DNA from: Diadophis punctatus similis
Taxonomy: Eukaryota; Chordata; Lepidosauria; Squamata; Dipsadidae
Direction of reading: 5' to 3'
DNA: 64,000 bases
Assembly (NCBI GenBank): GCA_023053685.1
Contig: JALIGW010000025.1
Span: 11,250,953 to 11,314,952 of the forward strand
This document shows positions 53,493-64,000 of the stretch, one piece after another (positions within the stretch are counted from its first letter, which is position 1; the number at the start of each line of letters is the position of its first letter). The notes under the pieces are model-generated. The model saw nothing but the letters and a program-made list of their open reading frames with translations, had not been told where the DNA came from and made no database searches. Made by a program: the position numbers and the translations under genes.

Positions 53493-54912
53493 AATTGTAT
53501 TGACCTGGATTGTGATATTGTCTGCAGGCATCCTGTTTGCAGAGAATCTCTATATATTTATCACAATAAATAGCCTTGCCCTTCACATACATGCTATCAA
53601 CCACAGTAACATTTCTATGCCTAATAATAAAACATATGATACTTTGCTTGAACTTTTCACACAGCCTGGCTTTCTCTGAAGAAAGCAGCCATAATCAAAG
53701 GAACACCAATACCTGCTGAGTTAATATTGACTTAAGTTACTAAGTAAATATTTTTCCATTTAATTGTTTGGCAAAAAGGCTCCCGATTGCATATTACCAG
53801 CTCATAAACATATACACAGATCCCTACCTTAATAAAAAAAAATCATCCTGTGAATACTGAACAGCCATGTCTCCTTAATATACGTATTTTGATGCAGCAA
53901 ATGGCTTCTCCTGTAGTAGATTCTGTGTAGATGCTACTAGTTTGTCTAGGAATACTGAAATACATCTTCCAGCCAATTGAGTCATTTATTTTCATGGTGC
54001 TGTAACTGTGACCGTAGTATCTTTTCTGGCTGTTCTCCTGGGTCCATATAGAGTTTGCCAAATCTTTTTAAATGAAATGATAGTTTTGTCTGTTTGCATA
54101 CTTGTAAATACATTATTCCTATTAGACATAATCTATATATCTTGTATGTGTATCCTGGATGTGTAATATTACAAGATACTACACAAAACATTGGAAAATT
54201 TGGATATAACTTTAACCTTTAAGGGCGGATGGGCATGTTGTAATGTTAACTGCCTTTTTATTGAATGAATGAAATGTAAAGACGGGTACTAAAATAAAAA
54301 GAATGAAAGAGGTAAATAAACCAAGAAATAAAAATGGGTAGGTAGAAATGTCATTAAAGCACAGACCATGGAAATACTGTAAAAGCCGGTCAGAGTTAGC
54401 AGCTAGAAGGGTGTGCCACCTTCAGTTTAGAGCTGACGTCAACAGAACAAGCTAGAGTCTTGTCATGACAGTGGTATTTGGCATGGAATCCATGGGGCCT
54501 TTTCATGACTGCCACTTCACATAGCTTCAGAGGAAAATTGAATAAGGATCATGTGAGTACAAAGCATTTGCTCTCCGTCAAGGCTAAGAAGCTTCTCTTA
54601 TCTCGCCACATTGCTGCCTGCGTGTCTGTGAAAAGAAACAGAAGAGCTGGCTCTTCGTCTTGTCAACCTGAAGGAAGTTTTCCTCATATTCCTGGTTACA
54701 GGTGCAGCATTACAACAACAGGAGTGAGATGCAGTGGCAATTGTAGTTGTGGCATAATGCTGAACTACAATTCCCAAGTACAACTCCCTGTTTGCTCAAC
54801 TGAATGCGCTGGCTTGGGCTGCTGGGAAGTGTGGTTCAGCAACATTCAAGAAGGCTGCAGTTATCCTATCTCTGCCTTCTCATGTCAAATTACACTGGTG
54901 TGTTTGTCAGGT
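53493..54912. other. unique DNA, nothing recognised
   Basis: The 190-codon frame at 54478-55050 runs into the hAT element at 54921 and has no known motif; I treat it as chance. Confidence 0.5.
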
Positions 54913-54920
54913 ACTGTAAC

Positions 54921-55157
54921 CAGAGGTCGGTTCCTCCCGGTTTGGACCAGTTCTATGGAACCAGTAGTAACTTGGCGGCCTGGGTCACTAGAACCGGCAG
55001 CGACCCGGGCCTGCCACGCCCCCGAACCGGCTCTCTCGGTGGCGCCATAGGCGCCATCTTGTTTTTTACTTCTGCGCATGCGCAGAAGCTGGGTTTTTAG
55101 CACTGCGCCTGCGCGGCACATCAAGGAGCGAACCAGCAGCGAAGAAAACCACTCCTG
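54921..55157. mobile_element. hAT-like element (GGTGGGTT family), 237 bp
   Basis: The ends are CAGAGGTCGGTTCC and GAAAACCACTCCTG; perfect 8 bp duplication ACTGTAAC at 54913-54920 and 55158-55165. Contains GGCGCCATCTTG and the NRF-1-like palindrome. Same subfamily as 6664 in the opposite orientation. Confidence 0.93.
55069..55088. promoter_or_regulatory. perfect 20 bp palindrome, NRF-1-like site
   Basis: Identical to 15661-15680 and 20744-20763. Function inferred from the motif only. Confidence 0.55.
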
Positions 55158-55165
55158 ACTGTAAC

Positions 55166-55922
55166 TGTAGCAAATTTCATAATTGTCCTATGAGTATATG
55201 CCATCAAAATGATGCTGCCTCCTAGTAATCCCACACAGACCTTCTCCAGGATGATCTGGCCCCAAGCTGGTCCATCAGGTCTTCCAATTGTATACCAATC
55301 GCTTCTGAAATCAAATGCATCCCTCTTGCTGCCGGCTTTCCTCTTCTCCCCTTTCCTTCCACCTTCTTAGCAATAAGGTCTTTCCAAGGGAGCTGGGTCT
55401 TTGCGTAATGTGTCCAAATTAATAATAACTTGATCCTACACCATCTGAAACTGAGGTACCTTTCATAATTGTCCTTGGAGGCATTAACAATGGTTTCAGT
55501 TCATCCAGTGACTAAGCCATGGGTGTCCACAGGGTGAGGCAAGGTGAACCAGGTTATGATGCATGCATGATAGTGTCATCATGCAACTGATATTTCTCAC
55601 AACAATGTCATTTAGTATAGATATTGCTATATTAAATGTGGTTTATTTATAGCTTACTACATTGTGTGAATTCAGACAATGTAATTTAAAAAGCATGGTT
55701 TATAATTACATCTGTGAACATAAGCAGTTGATTAGTTTCATAAACCACAATTAGCTAAACCATGACTTGTATGAACACAGCCACTGTGTGGGTGTACTAC
55801 TTTAGTACTATCAACATAATGTCATGAAATATGGACTCATTGGTCAACTCCAAATAAATAGAGTCCTGAATGGTATAAAAATGATATAATAAAGGAACAC
55901 AAGGATTTTTAGCTATGTCATT
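55166..55922. other. unique DNA; possible ancient repeat traces
   Basis: AAGCATGGTTTATAATTACA and TTAGCTAAACCATGACTTGT near 55693-55772 resemble words at 44418 and 63500. No gene recognised. Confidence 0.4.
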
Positions 55923-55941
55923 AGATCAGTCCTTGGCAGCA

Positions 55942-56131
55942 CAGGATCCTATATGCACAACATTGGAAAACAGATATAATCCCTTCAAACACAATGATAA
56001 TAACTAAAATACTGGAATGTGCAGAAATGTGTAAATTAATGATGGAATTACATGATAAAGAGGATACGGAATTTTATAAAATTTGGGAAAATTGGTATAA
56101 ATGGCTGGAATACAAAAAAGAATTGAAATAA
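55942..56131 (+). pseudogene. L1 ORF2 C-terminal fragment
   Basis: The last 62 or so codons of L1 ORF2, the endonuclease/reverse transcriptase protein, in the frame ending TAA at 56129-56131. It reads ILYAQHWK, then ILECAEMCKLMMELHDKED and FYKIWENWYKWLEYKKELK, the tryptophan-rich tail typical of L1 ORF2. Catalytic domains are upstream of the truncation and absent, so it makes no active protein. Family call rests on the tail pattern from memory plus the L1-style target duplication. Confidence 0.8.
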
Positions 56132-56268
56132 TTAGTAATGACTACAGGATAATGAAAACACTGGATGTAAAGGGTGATGAAAAGAATAAGTTAGAAACAA
56201 AAAATACATAGATTTTAGATAAAGGATTAGAGATTTAGAAATAGGAATATGATAATGATATGCAACAC

Positions 56269-56275
<7 letters not shown>

Positions 56276-56355
<80 letters not shown>
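56276..56355. repeat. (AT)n microsatellite, about 80 bp
   Basis: Uninterrupted TA/AT array inside the 3' UTR of the truncated L1. Confidence 0.97.
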
Positions 56356-56360
<5 letters not shown>

Positions 56361-56545
56361 TGTCTTTTTCTTTTTGTGTTATGTTTTAGGTTAGGGTGTG
56401 TTGTTTATGTTACTGTATAGTTTTATGTATGTTTGACTTGTATACATGTATATTTCTTTTTCTTTTTTGTATATGTTGTTATTTTTTAAAATTACTTAAT
56501 AAAAATTATTATTATTTTTTTTAAAAAGATCAGTCCTTGGCAGCA

Positions 56546-58165
56546 AAGAGTCTTCCCTTTTTAGGCAGTAACATAGTTGCATACCATTTTTCAAGAAATT
56601 GATAGTCTCGGGTTTTGCCATTAATACACAGCTGGGAAAAAAATTCTGAAACTCTGCTATGGTACTTAAATCAACCAACCCGTATTGATTGCTAAACACA
56701 TCTTGTCTGGAACCATAAATTGATGGCAAGTTGGGATTAAGAGGGTGCTACTCAGAGCTTTCAAGTGGATACAAATCGCTCTCTTGGGTCCCCATGGAAG
56801 GCTATTAAAGGAGCTGAAAGCATTAAAGATGCTTATCTTCCACATATTGTGCAAAAGTGTTAGATTAGAAAAATGCTCAGGCTTTTACTTTCAGTAGTTT
56901 GCTCACATTTTTTTGAATTTTTTAAAAAGTACTTTTAACTTCTTCCCAAAGTTCTAAGAAATGGTGCAATGTTTCATGAGATTAAGTTACCGTAGGTATA
57001 TTAGTTTGAAAGTTTGTCCTTGAATATATTTCCATGATTTCGGTCAGTTAATTATGTATCTGTTTCTGCTCCTAGGTAGCTGTTAGGAGAAAGACCTGAA
57101 GAAGAAAAAAGAAGAAAAAGAAATGCATGACAATGAAAGATCAAGTAGTTCATTAATTGTGGGTTGTTGTTTTTTTTACTGATTTTCTACTTCACTATTT
57201 AACTTATGATGAAGCAAACTCCTCTGCATTTTTACCGAGAAATCATTTTGTGAGGTTTATTCCTGGACAATCTTTGATGGAATTGCAGCGATAGTTACAG
57301 TAGCTTTGGCAAACATCAGCCAACATGTAATTTTTAAAATCATGCCTGGAAGACATAAGTAAAAATATAACATTTCAAAGCTTAGATTGCTGTACCAGTG
57401 GGAAATCTTTTATCCTGGCCCATTTTAATGCTGGAATATTTGGTATTTAGACTTGCCTTGTCCCCCAGCCTGGTCACAATCAAGAGCTGGTTTCACAGTC
57501 AATCAAGGACAAAAGTCTGCCTCCTTTTCCTGTTTAGCAAAATATCATATTACACATATTAATATTCTGCTATGTGCTTTGCTTTGTGCCGAAAAGTGTA
57601 CTGAAGAAAGTACAGTTGTCCTGCCCTTCCTTCCTTCTCAAGGTTTCCTTTTTCTAATCCTAATCACAGATTAATATTGTTTATCAGTATTTCTCAGATT
57701 CTCTATTCATCCCAGAGATTATGTTTCTGTTTATTTTCTTTCGCTCTTAGCCTTAATTCTCATTAAGATTTCTTCCCATATTTATTTAAGCGCATATCAA
57801 ACAGAAATGCATTATACATCACCTGATCCCCACTCTACCCATGCCAGATATTACCCTCACTCCTGTCAATGATCTCCCTGAGTTTATGTAATCTGGTGTC
57901 CAATAACTAGCAATTTGGATTGGTTTTTTAATATGCCATGGATTGTGTACAAGTAGTTGTTCTTTCCTCCCCACTTAAAAATATTTATTCTCATGGTTAT
58001 TTCTTGGGCAGGTGGTTTGGAACTCACTGTGCCCTTGTTACGCCCAACTTTTCCAATTAATCCATCAAGTACTTCTGCTCAAGGGTCATCAATAGCTTCT
58101 GAGATATTATTTTACACAGAGTCTATTAAGATAGTAGTTTTCTATAGGGTAGATTACTTTCCTCT
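56546..58165. other. unique DNA, nothing recognised
   Basis: No repeat ends or protein motif were seen. Confidence 0.5.
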
Positions 58166-58173
58166 CTCCATAG

Positions 58174-58322
58174 CAGCGGTGGGTTGCTCCCGGTTTGGCC
58201 CGGTTCTAAGAACAGGTAGTGCTGGCGGTGGGAGGCTCCGCCCACCTGCCCGGGACGCTTTTCCGCATGCGCAGTAGTGGCGTGTGCGCACTAATAGTAA
58301 AGGGTTTTAGAACCCACTACTG
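58174..58322. mobile_element. hAT-like element (GGTGGGTT family), 149 bp
   Basis: The ends are CAGCGGTGGGTTGC and AGAACCCACTACTG; perfect 8 bp duplication CTCCATAG at 58166-58173 and 58323-58330. The shortest copy of the family; it keeps GCATGCGCAGTAG. Confidence 0.93.
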
Positions 58323-58330
58323 CTCCATAG

Positions 58331-58954
58331 CTTAGTTTGTTTTTTGGGGGGGACCCCTAAATGTGTGGTTTTCCAAGAACTCAAACATTCAGTGAAATCT
58401 AATTTACTCATTTTTTTAAAGAGAGACAAAGTGCTATTGATTTCATGCCTATGAAGGACAAGATTTGTCTTTACTGCAGCCTGCTGTATCAGACTGCAGT
58501 AAAAGAAGGGAAAGGATAAAAACTGTCAGTCACATTAGAGATGAGAAACTTGAACCCATGATCCCGCTGCATAGGTAGATAAGCCAGATTTGACACTAGG
58601 ATAATGCAAATGTGATACTAGTGCCTAGTATCTCAGGAGAAGCTGCTAGAGCTCTGTTGTAGCTACAGAGCTAACGTAGCAACCGTGCAAATCTTCCTCC
58701 AGCACTCTCGAAAACTCCTGTATTATGTCGCTGTCCGTGAAATGGAAGCACCAAGAAAAATGATGCAGTGGCTGGGACATCAGTGGCATCTCCTAGAACA
58801 ACTTCTGTCACTCTGCCATTGGCTAGAGCGATGGCAAGAATTTGGAACATGCCTGACTCGATTCTGCTGACCCAAACATAAACAAAACAATTCTTTACAT
58901 ATTCATTTGGTGTTTTTTTAAAAAATACAATCCAATTGTATAGTGCTATATACA
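58331..58954. other. unique DNA, nothing recognised
   Basis: No repeat ends or protein motif were seen. Confidence 0.5.
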
Positions 58955-59200
58955 AGCCAAGGTGGCGCAGTGGTTAAATGCAGCTACTGCAGGCTACTCC
59001 AGCTGACTGCTAGTTCAGCAGTTCAGCTGTTCAAATCTCACCAGGCTCAAGGTTGACTCATCCTTCCATCCTTCTGAGGTCGGTAAAATGAGGACCCAGA
59101 TTGTTGGGGGAAATATGCTGAACTCTGTAAACCGCTTAGAGAGGGCTGTAAAGCACTATGAAGCAGTATATAAGTCTAAGTGCTATAGCTATTGCTATAC
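58955..59200 (+). mobile_element. tRNA-derived SINE with LINE-like tail
   Basis: Head AGCCAAGGTGGCGCAGTGG (box A), GTTCAAATCTC (box B), AAGGTTGACTCATCCTTCCA, then the tail GTAAACCGCTTAGAGAGGGC and AAGCAGTATATAAGTCTAAG ending TGCTATAGCTATTGCTAT. Best-preserved plus-strand copy of the 6361 family; no clear duplication. Confidence 0.87.
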
Positions 59201-60000
59201 CGTATTATACTGTATAAAGAAGCATCAAATCATTAAAACATGAACTACAGGTAAAACAAATTTTTTGGAGGGCTTGAAGGCTGAGTGTGGCCTCCCCGGC
59301 TTTCAAAATATACAAGAATGGGGCATGCTTTCGCGAATAGTTGTCGGATATCGTGAATGCTGGCATGTCATCTTTGACATGCATACAATAGGCTTTGCCA
59401 TCACTGAGCTAGGATTACATATTATACTAAACTTGGGTGGTTGTTTTTTCAAACATTAGTAACATGGAGAATCCCCTTCACACCTGAGGATGATGGGTGC
59501 TTTAAAGCAAATGCAAACAAAACACACTATGGTCAATCCTAAACTGTGGAGGTGAAAACCCAGAAGTACCAATATGTACAGTGTCTCTGGAACCCTGTGA
59601 GGGTCACTGCATTCAATGAGCACACAAGGGGCTGTCAGAGTGCTCCATAGCTATGATCAGAATGAAGGAGCCAATTGGAGAGTACTACATGGTCTACTTG
59701 CTGAATTCAGATATTTGTTTGCACTGTTAGGATCAGCTGTCATTTTGTTATATTCCCTTTATCTCAGTTCTTGGGCTGTCTATGGCAATCCATTACGAGG
59801 ACTGTTTGAATGTGATTTAATATATTATGGAACTGATCATAGGTATCCGGTATAAACTCACGAGGCACAGAAATGTGCTTTCATGAGACAAAAACCTACC
59901 ATTTGTACTTACATCCGAATAATGTAGCAGTCGTATTTGCATCATCACCTTACAATGCATGTCTTGTCATCTGCTTCCCTTTGCCCTCTCCTGTGGATGC
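59201..60000. other. mostly unique DNA; decayed hAT end near 59330-59405
   Basis: GGCATGTCATCTTTGACATGC and GGCTTTGCCATCACTG resemble the right end of the 12452 element. No duplication found. No gene recognised. Confidence 0.35.
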
Positions 60001-60050
60001 TGTCTGGGGAATTCTGGGAGTTGAAGTTCACACATCTTCATGTTGCCAGG
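60001..60050. mobile_element. fragment of CAGGGGTCTC-type hAT MITE
   Basis: GAATTCTGGGAGTTGAAGTT followed by CATGTTGCCAGG matches the inside of the right arm of the 27218 family; both ends are missing. Confidence 0.5.
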
Positions 60051-60860
60051 TGTCATGCCCCTGTCAGAGTCTGACTCTGTGGTGGAAGATGAGCTGGAAC
60101 AAGAACTGACAGCGAGTGAGAGGGCAGCTCTGTTGGCCTTGGAGGAAACTGGGGAAGGGCAGAGTCAGTCCAGTCCAGGCTGTTTGGAATTACCAAGGCC
60201 AGGCTGTTTGGAATTAGCAAGGCCTGCAGGCAGAGCTCAGCCGAGGAGCATGAACCACCCTCTTCTGATGCAAGGGCTTGGAGAGTGCAGAGGAGGCGGG
60301 ATCAGCTCAGACAGAGGAGGCAACTCATGAGGAGAGTGCCCCACCCAGCTTCACCAGGCATACCTGGGGAATGAGACCAGGAGATGCTGTGGGGAGGGGC
60401 ATTTGTCAGGGAAAACATTGAGTTCCTGAAGTGTTGTGGGCTGACGTTTGAACTTGTCAAGAATCCTTGCATTCTTGTGTGGCATTCTGGACTGATTATC
60501 TGTATATTTTGCTCCCTGAACTCCTTGCTTTGTTCTTGCTTTGCTAGATAAATTTGGGATTTATTGCTGTGCAGCCTTGGTGCAGACAGTGCTGGGCTGG
60601 CCTAATTGCGACCAGAGACTGTTTGAGGTTTGTTTGGGGGAGATTTGGAGCACTAAAAGGGCCGGTTTGAACTGCCAGCTGTTTGTGTTATCTCTGTGCC
60701 ATGCCCTGGGTCATCACACCAACTTTGAAAATGCCCTGTATGTAGTAAAGCAAAGACTAGACAGGCGCTTGTTAAGAATTTTAATTTGGATCCTGAGCAA
60801 CAGATTGTTCTCATTGACCACTCCCAGTGGAAGCCATGAAACATTGTAACATCACTGCAA
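60051..60860 (+). other. unnamed repeat, possibly LTR-like
   Basis: Starts TGTCATGCCC. CCAGG precedes it (60046-60050) and also follows a CA at about 60349, so a 299 bp TG...CA unit with a 5 bp duplication is possible but may be chance. It contains a tandem pair of CCAGGCTGTTTGGAATTA units (about 60176-60216). A frame at 60040-60330 gives ESDSVVEDELEQELTASERA, no known domain. Confidence 0.25.
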
Positions 60861-61140
60861 GGAGTGATGCAAAATATGTAATAGGCATTAGTCATATCAT
60901 GAATGCAAATTACATACAATGCATAATAAATATCATTTAGGAGGTGATGTCTTGACACATGTAATCGCTGCAGCCCCACACGCCCCAGACCCAGACTGGG
61001 TCTGAAAAAATTGGGGAACCATTATTGTGGTTTATTCCATAATCCATGGTGAATCCAAAGCATATATAAAGTATAAATCTGAGCCATGAGAGCAAGGTAG
61101 GTAGCCAGCTATTGTGGATTGCTGTACAGTTCAAAGGATC
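60861..61140. other. unique DNA, nothing recognised
   Basis: No repeat ends or protein motif were seen. Confidence 0.5.
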
Positions 61141-61148
61141 TATTGGAC

Positions 61149-61423
61149 CAGTGGTGTGATTCATTTTTTTTACTAACGGTTCTGTGGGCGTGGCTTGGTG
61201 GGCATAGCAGGTGAAGGATACTATAAAATCTTCATTTCCTCCCCACTCCAGGGGTAAGTTACTGCAAAATCCCGATTTCCTCCCGATCAGCTGGGATTCG
61301 GGAAGCAGAGAATAGATGGAGATGGGGCCAGTCAGAGGTGGTATTTACCAGTTCTCTGAACTACTCAAAATTTCCGCTACCGATTCTCCAGAACTGGTCA
61401 GAACCTGCTGAATCCCACCTCTG
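61149..61423. mobile_element. hAT-like element (TGGGCGTGG subfamily), 275 bp
   Basis: The ends are CAGTGGTGTGATTC and GAATCCCACCTCTG; flanks TATTGGAC and TGTTGGAC match at 7 of 8. The core and internal CAGAGGTGG (about 61334) are shared with 50148. Confidence 0.92.
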
Positions 61424-61431
61424 TGTTGGAC

Positions 61432-62975
61432 CAGTTGGATTATTGATTCCAGCCAGAGTGGCTCCCTACCATAAAATAAAACCATGTCCCATAATCCACA
61501 ATACTTTTACTGGAATTCCAATCCATGTTCAGGATTTTTGTTTCTTGAAGCCTGAAAAACTCGAGCGAAGGCCATGGATTTGGGGGCATGTAGTCCCAGC
61601 CCATTTGGAAGGTTAGAAAATGTTTTGTAAGCATAGTTAACAATTGGACAGTTGAAGTTTTCTTCAGAGATGGAGGCAGGATAGAATGTTGCAGGTTGCA
61701 ATGGAATTTGAATAGAACGAAGGAGGTTTTGGGAAGCTCCAAAGTGAATCTGATAGTAGGACCTCACAAAACTTACCCCATTGCTCTTCTTTATTTTCTG
61801 ACTTGCTTAGTTTGATGCTTTACCTTGCTTCGAAATAAGAACAAACAGCCATGATCTGAAGAAGTCATAATTGCCTATTCAAATGGACTTCATGGAAAAA
61901 CAGGGATGAAGTGAGTCGAAAAAGCATTCCTAACGGCCAAGTTGTCTAGGAGAACTGAACCTTAACTTTCCAGAATCTTGAATAATTTTTTCCCTCCTTT
62001 CTCTACTCAACTATCCTCAAGATCATGCAAAATTTTAGGTCACATAACCAAGTATTCTTCAAGCCTTAGCATGTTCCTAAAGTAAACGTCTTCCTCTTGC
62101 CCAACTCCAGCTATACCGGACAGGAGGAGATTAAATAGAGGCTGTTTCAAGTATGTACCAGGCCCAAATTATCCTACTTTGGACACATTATGTGAAGATC
62201 TAACTCTCTGGAGAAGGCTGTAATATTGAGAAAGGTGGAAAGAAAGAGAAGAACAGGACAATCAGCAACAAGTTGGAGGAACTCATTTTCAGTGGTGAAA
62301 TGGGTGCACCATTAGACAACCAGGAGGACCAGTTAGGGATAGATTGTCACAGAGAAAATCTATCTACATGGTCGCGAAGAGTTGAAAATGACTTGATTGT
62401 AGAAGATCCAAGTCCAACCCACCTTGAATGCCTTTGACTCTTATCTACCTCCAATTTGCTTTGGCTGTTAGTAGTTCAGATTCTTGTAGAGAGCTTAGCT
62501 TAGCTTGCAATAAATCTTTATCCCCCCCCCCCCAAAAAAAAACCCTTGGCACATCGTAAATGGAGTATGGGAAAAGATGAGTGTTCACTAGCTTTTGGGG
62601 TACTTCCTCACTGGATGGAGTGCCACTGAATGGTTCAACTTCAACCCATATGTTGGCTTCTTGAATTCTGCCCTGCTTAGTTTTTGTAAGTTAAGAAAAT
62701 ACCTGACCAACGAATGGAGAGATGAGAGTTTTGGCAGGGAAGTCTGGTGGAAAGTAATTGTGATGGAAGATTAGGTAGGAGAGAGATTCAGCAAGTGGCT
62801 CTCAGCAAAAGAAAATACCAAGCCCTCCTCTTGCTCTGAAGTTTATTTAAGCAAGTATTTGATACCAGTCCTGAAGCACAAACACCACGTGAGCATAACG
62901 GCTGACAAGTCTTTCTCAAGAGTCCCGGGGGGGGGGGGGATTTCCAGCCACTGTGTGCTGCCTCCAGAAACGTCC
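61432..62975. other. unique DNA; C/A and G homopolymer runs
   Basis: C run then A run at 62523-62541 and a 13-base G run at 62927-62939. No gene recognised. Confidence 0.5.
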
Positions 62976-63137
62976 AGAAGCATATTGCCCCCAACAATCT
63001 GGGTCCTCATTTTACCGACCTCGGAAGGCTGGAAGGCTGAGTCAACCGTGAGCCGGTGAGATTTGAACAGCTGAACTGCTGAACTAGCAGTAGCCTGCAG
63101 TGCTGCATTTAACCACTGCACCAACTCGGCTCTTGAA
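62976..63137 (-). mobile_element. tRNA-derived SINE, antisense, tail missing
   Basis: From CATATTGCCCCCAACAATCT to the tRNA-like head CCACTGCACCAACTCGGCTC. The LINE-like tail is absent. GAAGCA occurs at both edges (62974-62979 and about 63136-63141) and may be a short duplication. Confidence 0.8.
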
Positions 63138-63636
63138 GCACCATTGCACCACTTTTCTTCTTTTTTTAAAGTTGCCTCCTAGGTTAACTTGCTGCAATAA
63201 AAACACCTATGTAAAAAAAAGAAAAAGTTTCCCACAATGAAGAACAGATGTTGCTTCTTGCATGCAAAATAAGCTACTCCTTCCTTGAGGTTTTAGAAGC
63301 CTCCATTAATAATGACAACCGTGTCATCACTAGCTACTTCACCCATGTGGCACCAATTTAGAAAAGTCTTAAACTCCAATTCAGAGAGCTGGTTTCTTCT
63401 TTCAGGTCCAAAATATTTAGGAAGGAAATAGCTAAAGTAATGTCTTCTGGCACTCTCTAAGGGTTTTCACTGGTTGAGGACATTAACCTATAGTTAATAG
63501 AATCATGGCTTACTCAGTTAACTCGGGTTGCATTCCTCAGGAAACAGCAATTAACCACAATGGCTGGGTTTGTACAAGATAAAATCAAGCCTCTGAGCTG
63601 AACTCAACCCTTGGTGACCAAGTGGATACATCTATA
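63138..63636. other. unique DNA, nothing recognised
   Basis: GTTAACTCGGGTTGCATTCC and CAATTAACCACAATGGCTGG near 63520-63570 may belong to the old repeat noted at 44418 and 55693. Confidence 0.4.
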
Positions 63637-64000
63637 CAGTGATACCTCGAGATACGAGTTTAATTCGTTCCGTAACCTTGCTCGTATGTCAATTCGCTCG
63701 TATCTCAAAGCAATTTTCCCCATTGAAATTAATTGAAATGCCATTAATCTGTTCCAGCCCCCAAAATTCCAGCCCAGTTGTTCTTGTTACGTGTTTTTGG
63801 ATAAGAAAAATGTATTTATAAATGACAAATATTGTTGTTGTTCGGCGCAGAGCCGAAGACGCATGCGCAAAGCGTTCTGCATGCGCAGAGGGCAAAAGAA
63901 CGCAAACGGCGGCATCCATGCGGGCGGGGAAAGCGCCCGGGGAAAGCTCCCTGGAAAGCTCCCGCGCCGCGAACGGCAGCAGCGTCTTCGGCTCTGCGCC
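63637..64000. mobile_element. TA-flanked MITE (CAGTGATACCTCGAGATACG type), right end outside window
   Basis: TA (63635-63636) then CAGTGATACCTCGAGATACG, with a subterminal repeat of CTCGTATGTCAATTCGCTCG/CTCGTATCTCAAAGC. The later part is CpG-rich and holds GACGCATGCGCAAAGC and TGCATGCGCAG. The sequence 63844-63862 is repeated inverted at 63982-64000. Mariner/Tigger-like by ends; the element is incomplete here. Confidence 0.75.
63844..64000. repeat. 19 bp perfect inverted repeat at window edge
   Basis: GGCGCAGAGCCGAAGACGC and GCGTCTTCGGCTCTGCGCC enclose about 119 GC-rich bases; the stem may continue past the window end. Confidence 0.9.

Larger units (their letters stand above)
55942..56526 (+). 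mobile_element. 5'-truncated L1 with 19 bp target duplication
   Basis: The flanks AGATCAGTCCTTGGCAGCA at 55923-55941 and 56527-56545 are identical over 19 bp. The insert holds the end of ORF2, a 3' UTR containing an (AT)n array, AATAAA (about 56499) and an A/T-rich end. Confidence 0.92.

Noticed and set aside
54478..55050. 190-codon plus-strand frame
   Set aside because: Its last third is hAT element sequence and the rest has no known motif; no conserved start or splice context.

Overview
This looks like intergenic or intronic DNA from a squamate reptile, most likely a snake. I infer this from the repeat content: a Sauria-type SINE with a Bov-B-like tail, tRNA-derived SINEs with LINE-like tails, CR1/L3-like LINEs with (AAAT)n tails, L1 pieces, and a dense population of hAT-type elements. 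No host protein-coding exon could be identified. Every recognisable protein comes from a transposable element.

Layout. 1-12 kb: AT-rich, mostly unique DNA with a TA-flanked MITE (1473-2415), two SINEs and three hAT elements. 12-21 kb: the most structured part, with hAT elements at 12452, 14239 and 20433, a roughly 200 bp direct duplication (13.9/15.0 kb), and a 4.34 kb unit (15498-19839). That unit is bounded by hAT-like ends and a perfect 8 bp target duplication, contains segments repeated in both orientations, and hosts a 5'-truncated CR1/L3-like LINE with a long open reverse-transcriptase frame. 21-31 kb: a MITE split by an L1 that carries ORF1 and a 3' UTR but no ORF2 (24141-26478), a three-layer nest of DNA transposons (27218-29544) and a Sauria SINE. 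31-37 kb: a hAT element split by a structurally complete Ty3/gypsy retrotransposon (31741-36360) with 208 bp LTRs that differ at one base by eye and one uninterrupted 1366-codon gag-pol frame. 38-47 kb: a SINE invaded by a large microsatellite, another hAT element, an antisense CR1 end, a dead Tc1 element and a CR1 3' fragment. 47.5-48.2 kb: a CpG-rich, promoter-like segment, the only good candidate for host regulatory DNA. 48-64 kb: unique DNA carrying hAT elements, a 5'-truncated L1 with a 19 bp target duplication, two SINEs, and a TA-flanked MITE running off the right edge.

The theme is a family of non-autonomous hAT-like elements with ends of the type CAG(A/G/T)GGTGGGTT. I find 13 copies, mostly with 8 bp duplications still readable, sharing their ends but often not their cores. 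Several carry a CTTCTGCGCATGCGCAGAAG palindrome, which fits the NRF-1 consensus, and some carry a GTAAGT splice-donor motif near one end. No transposase for this family is present in the window. Coordinates of repeats come from reading target duplications and terminal repeats by eye. Family names are from memory of consensus features and were not checked against a database.
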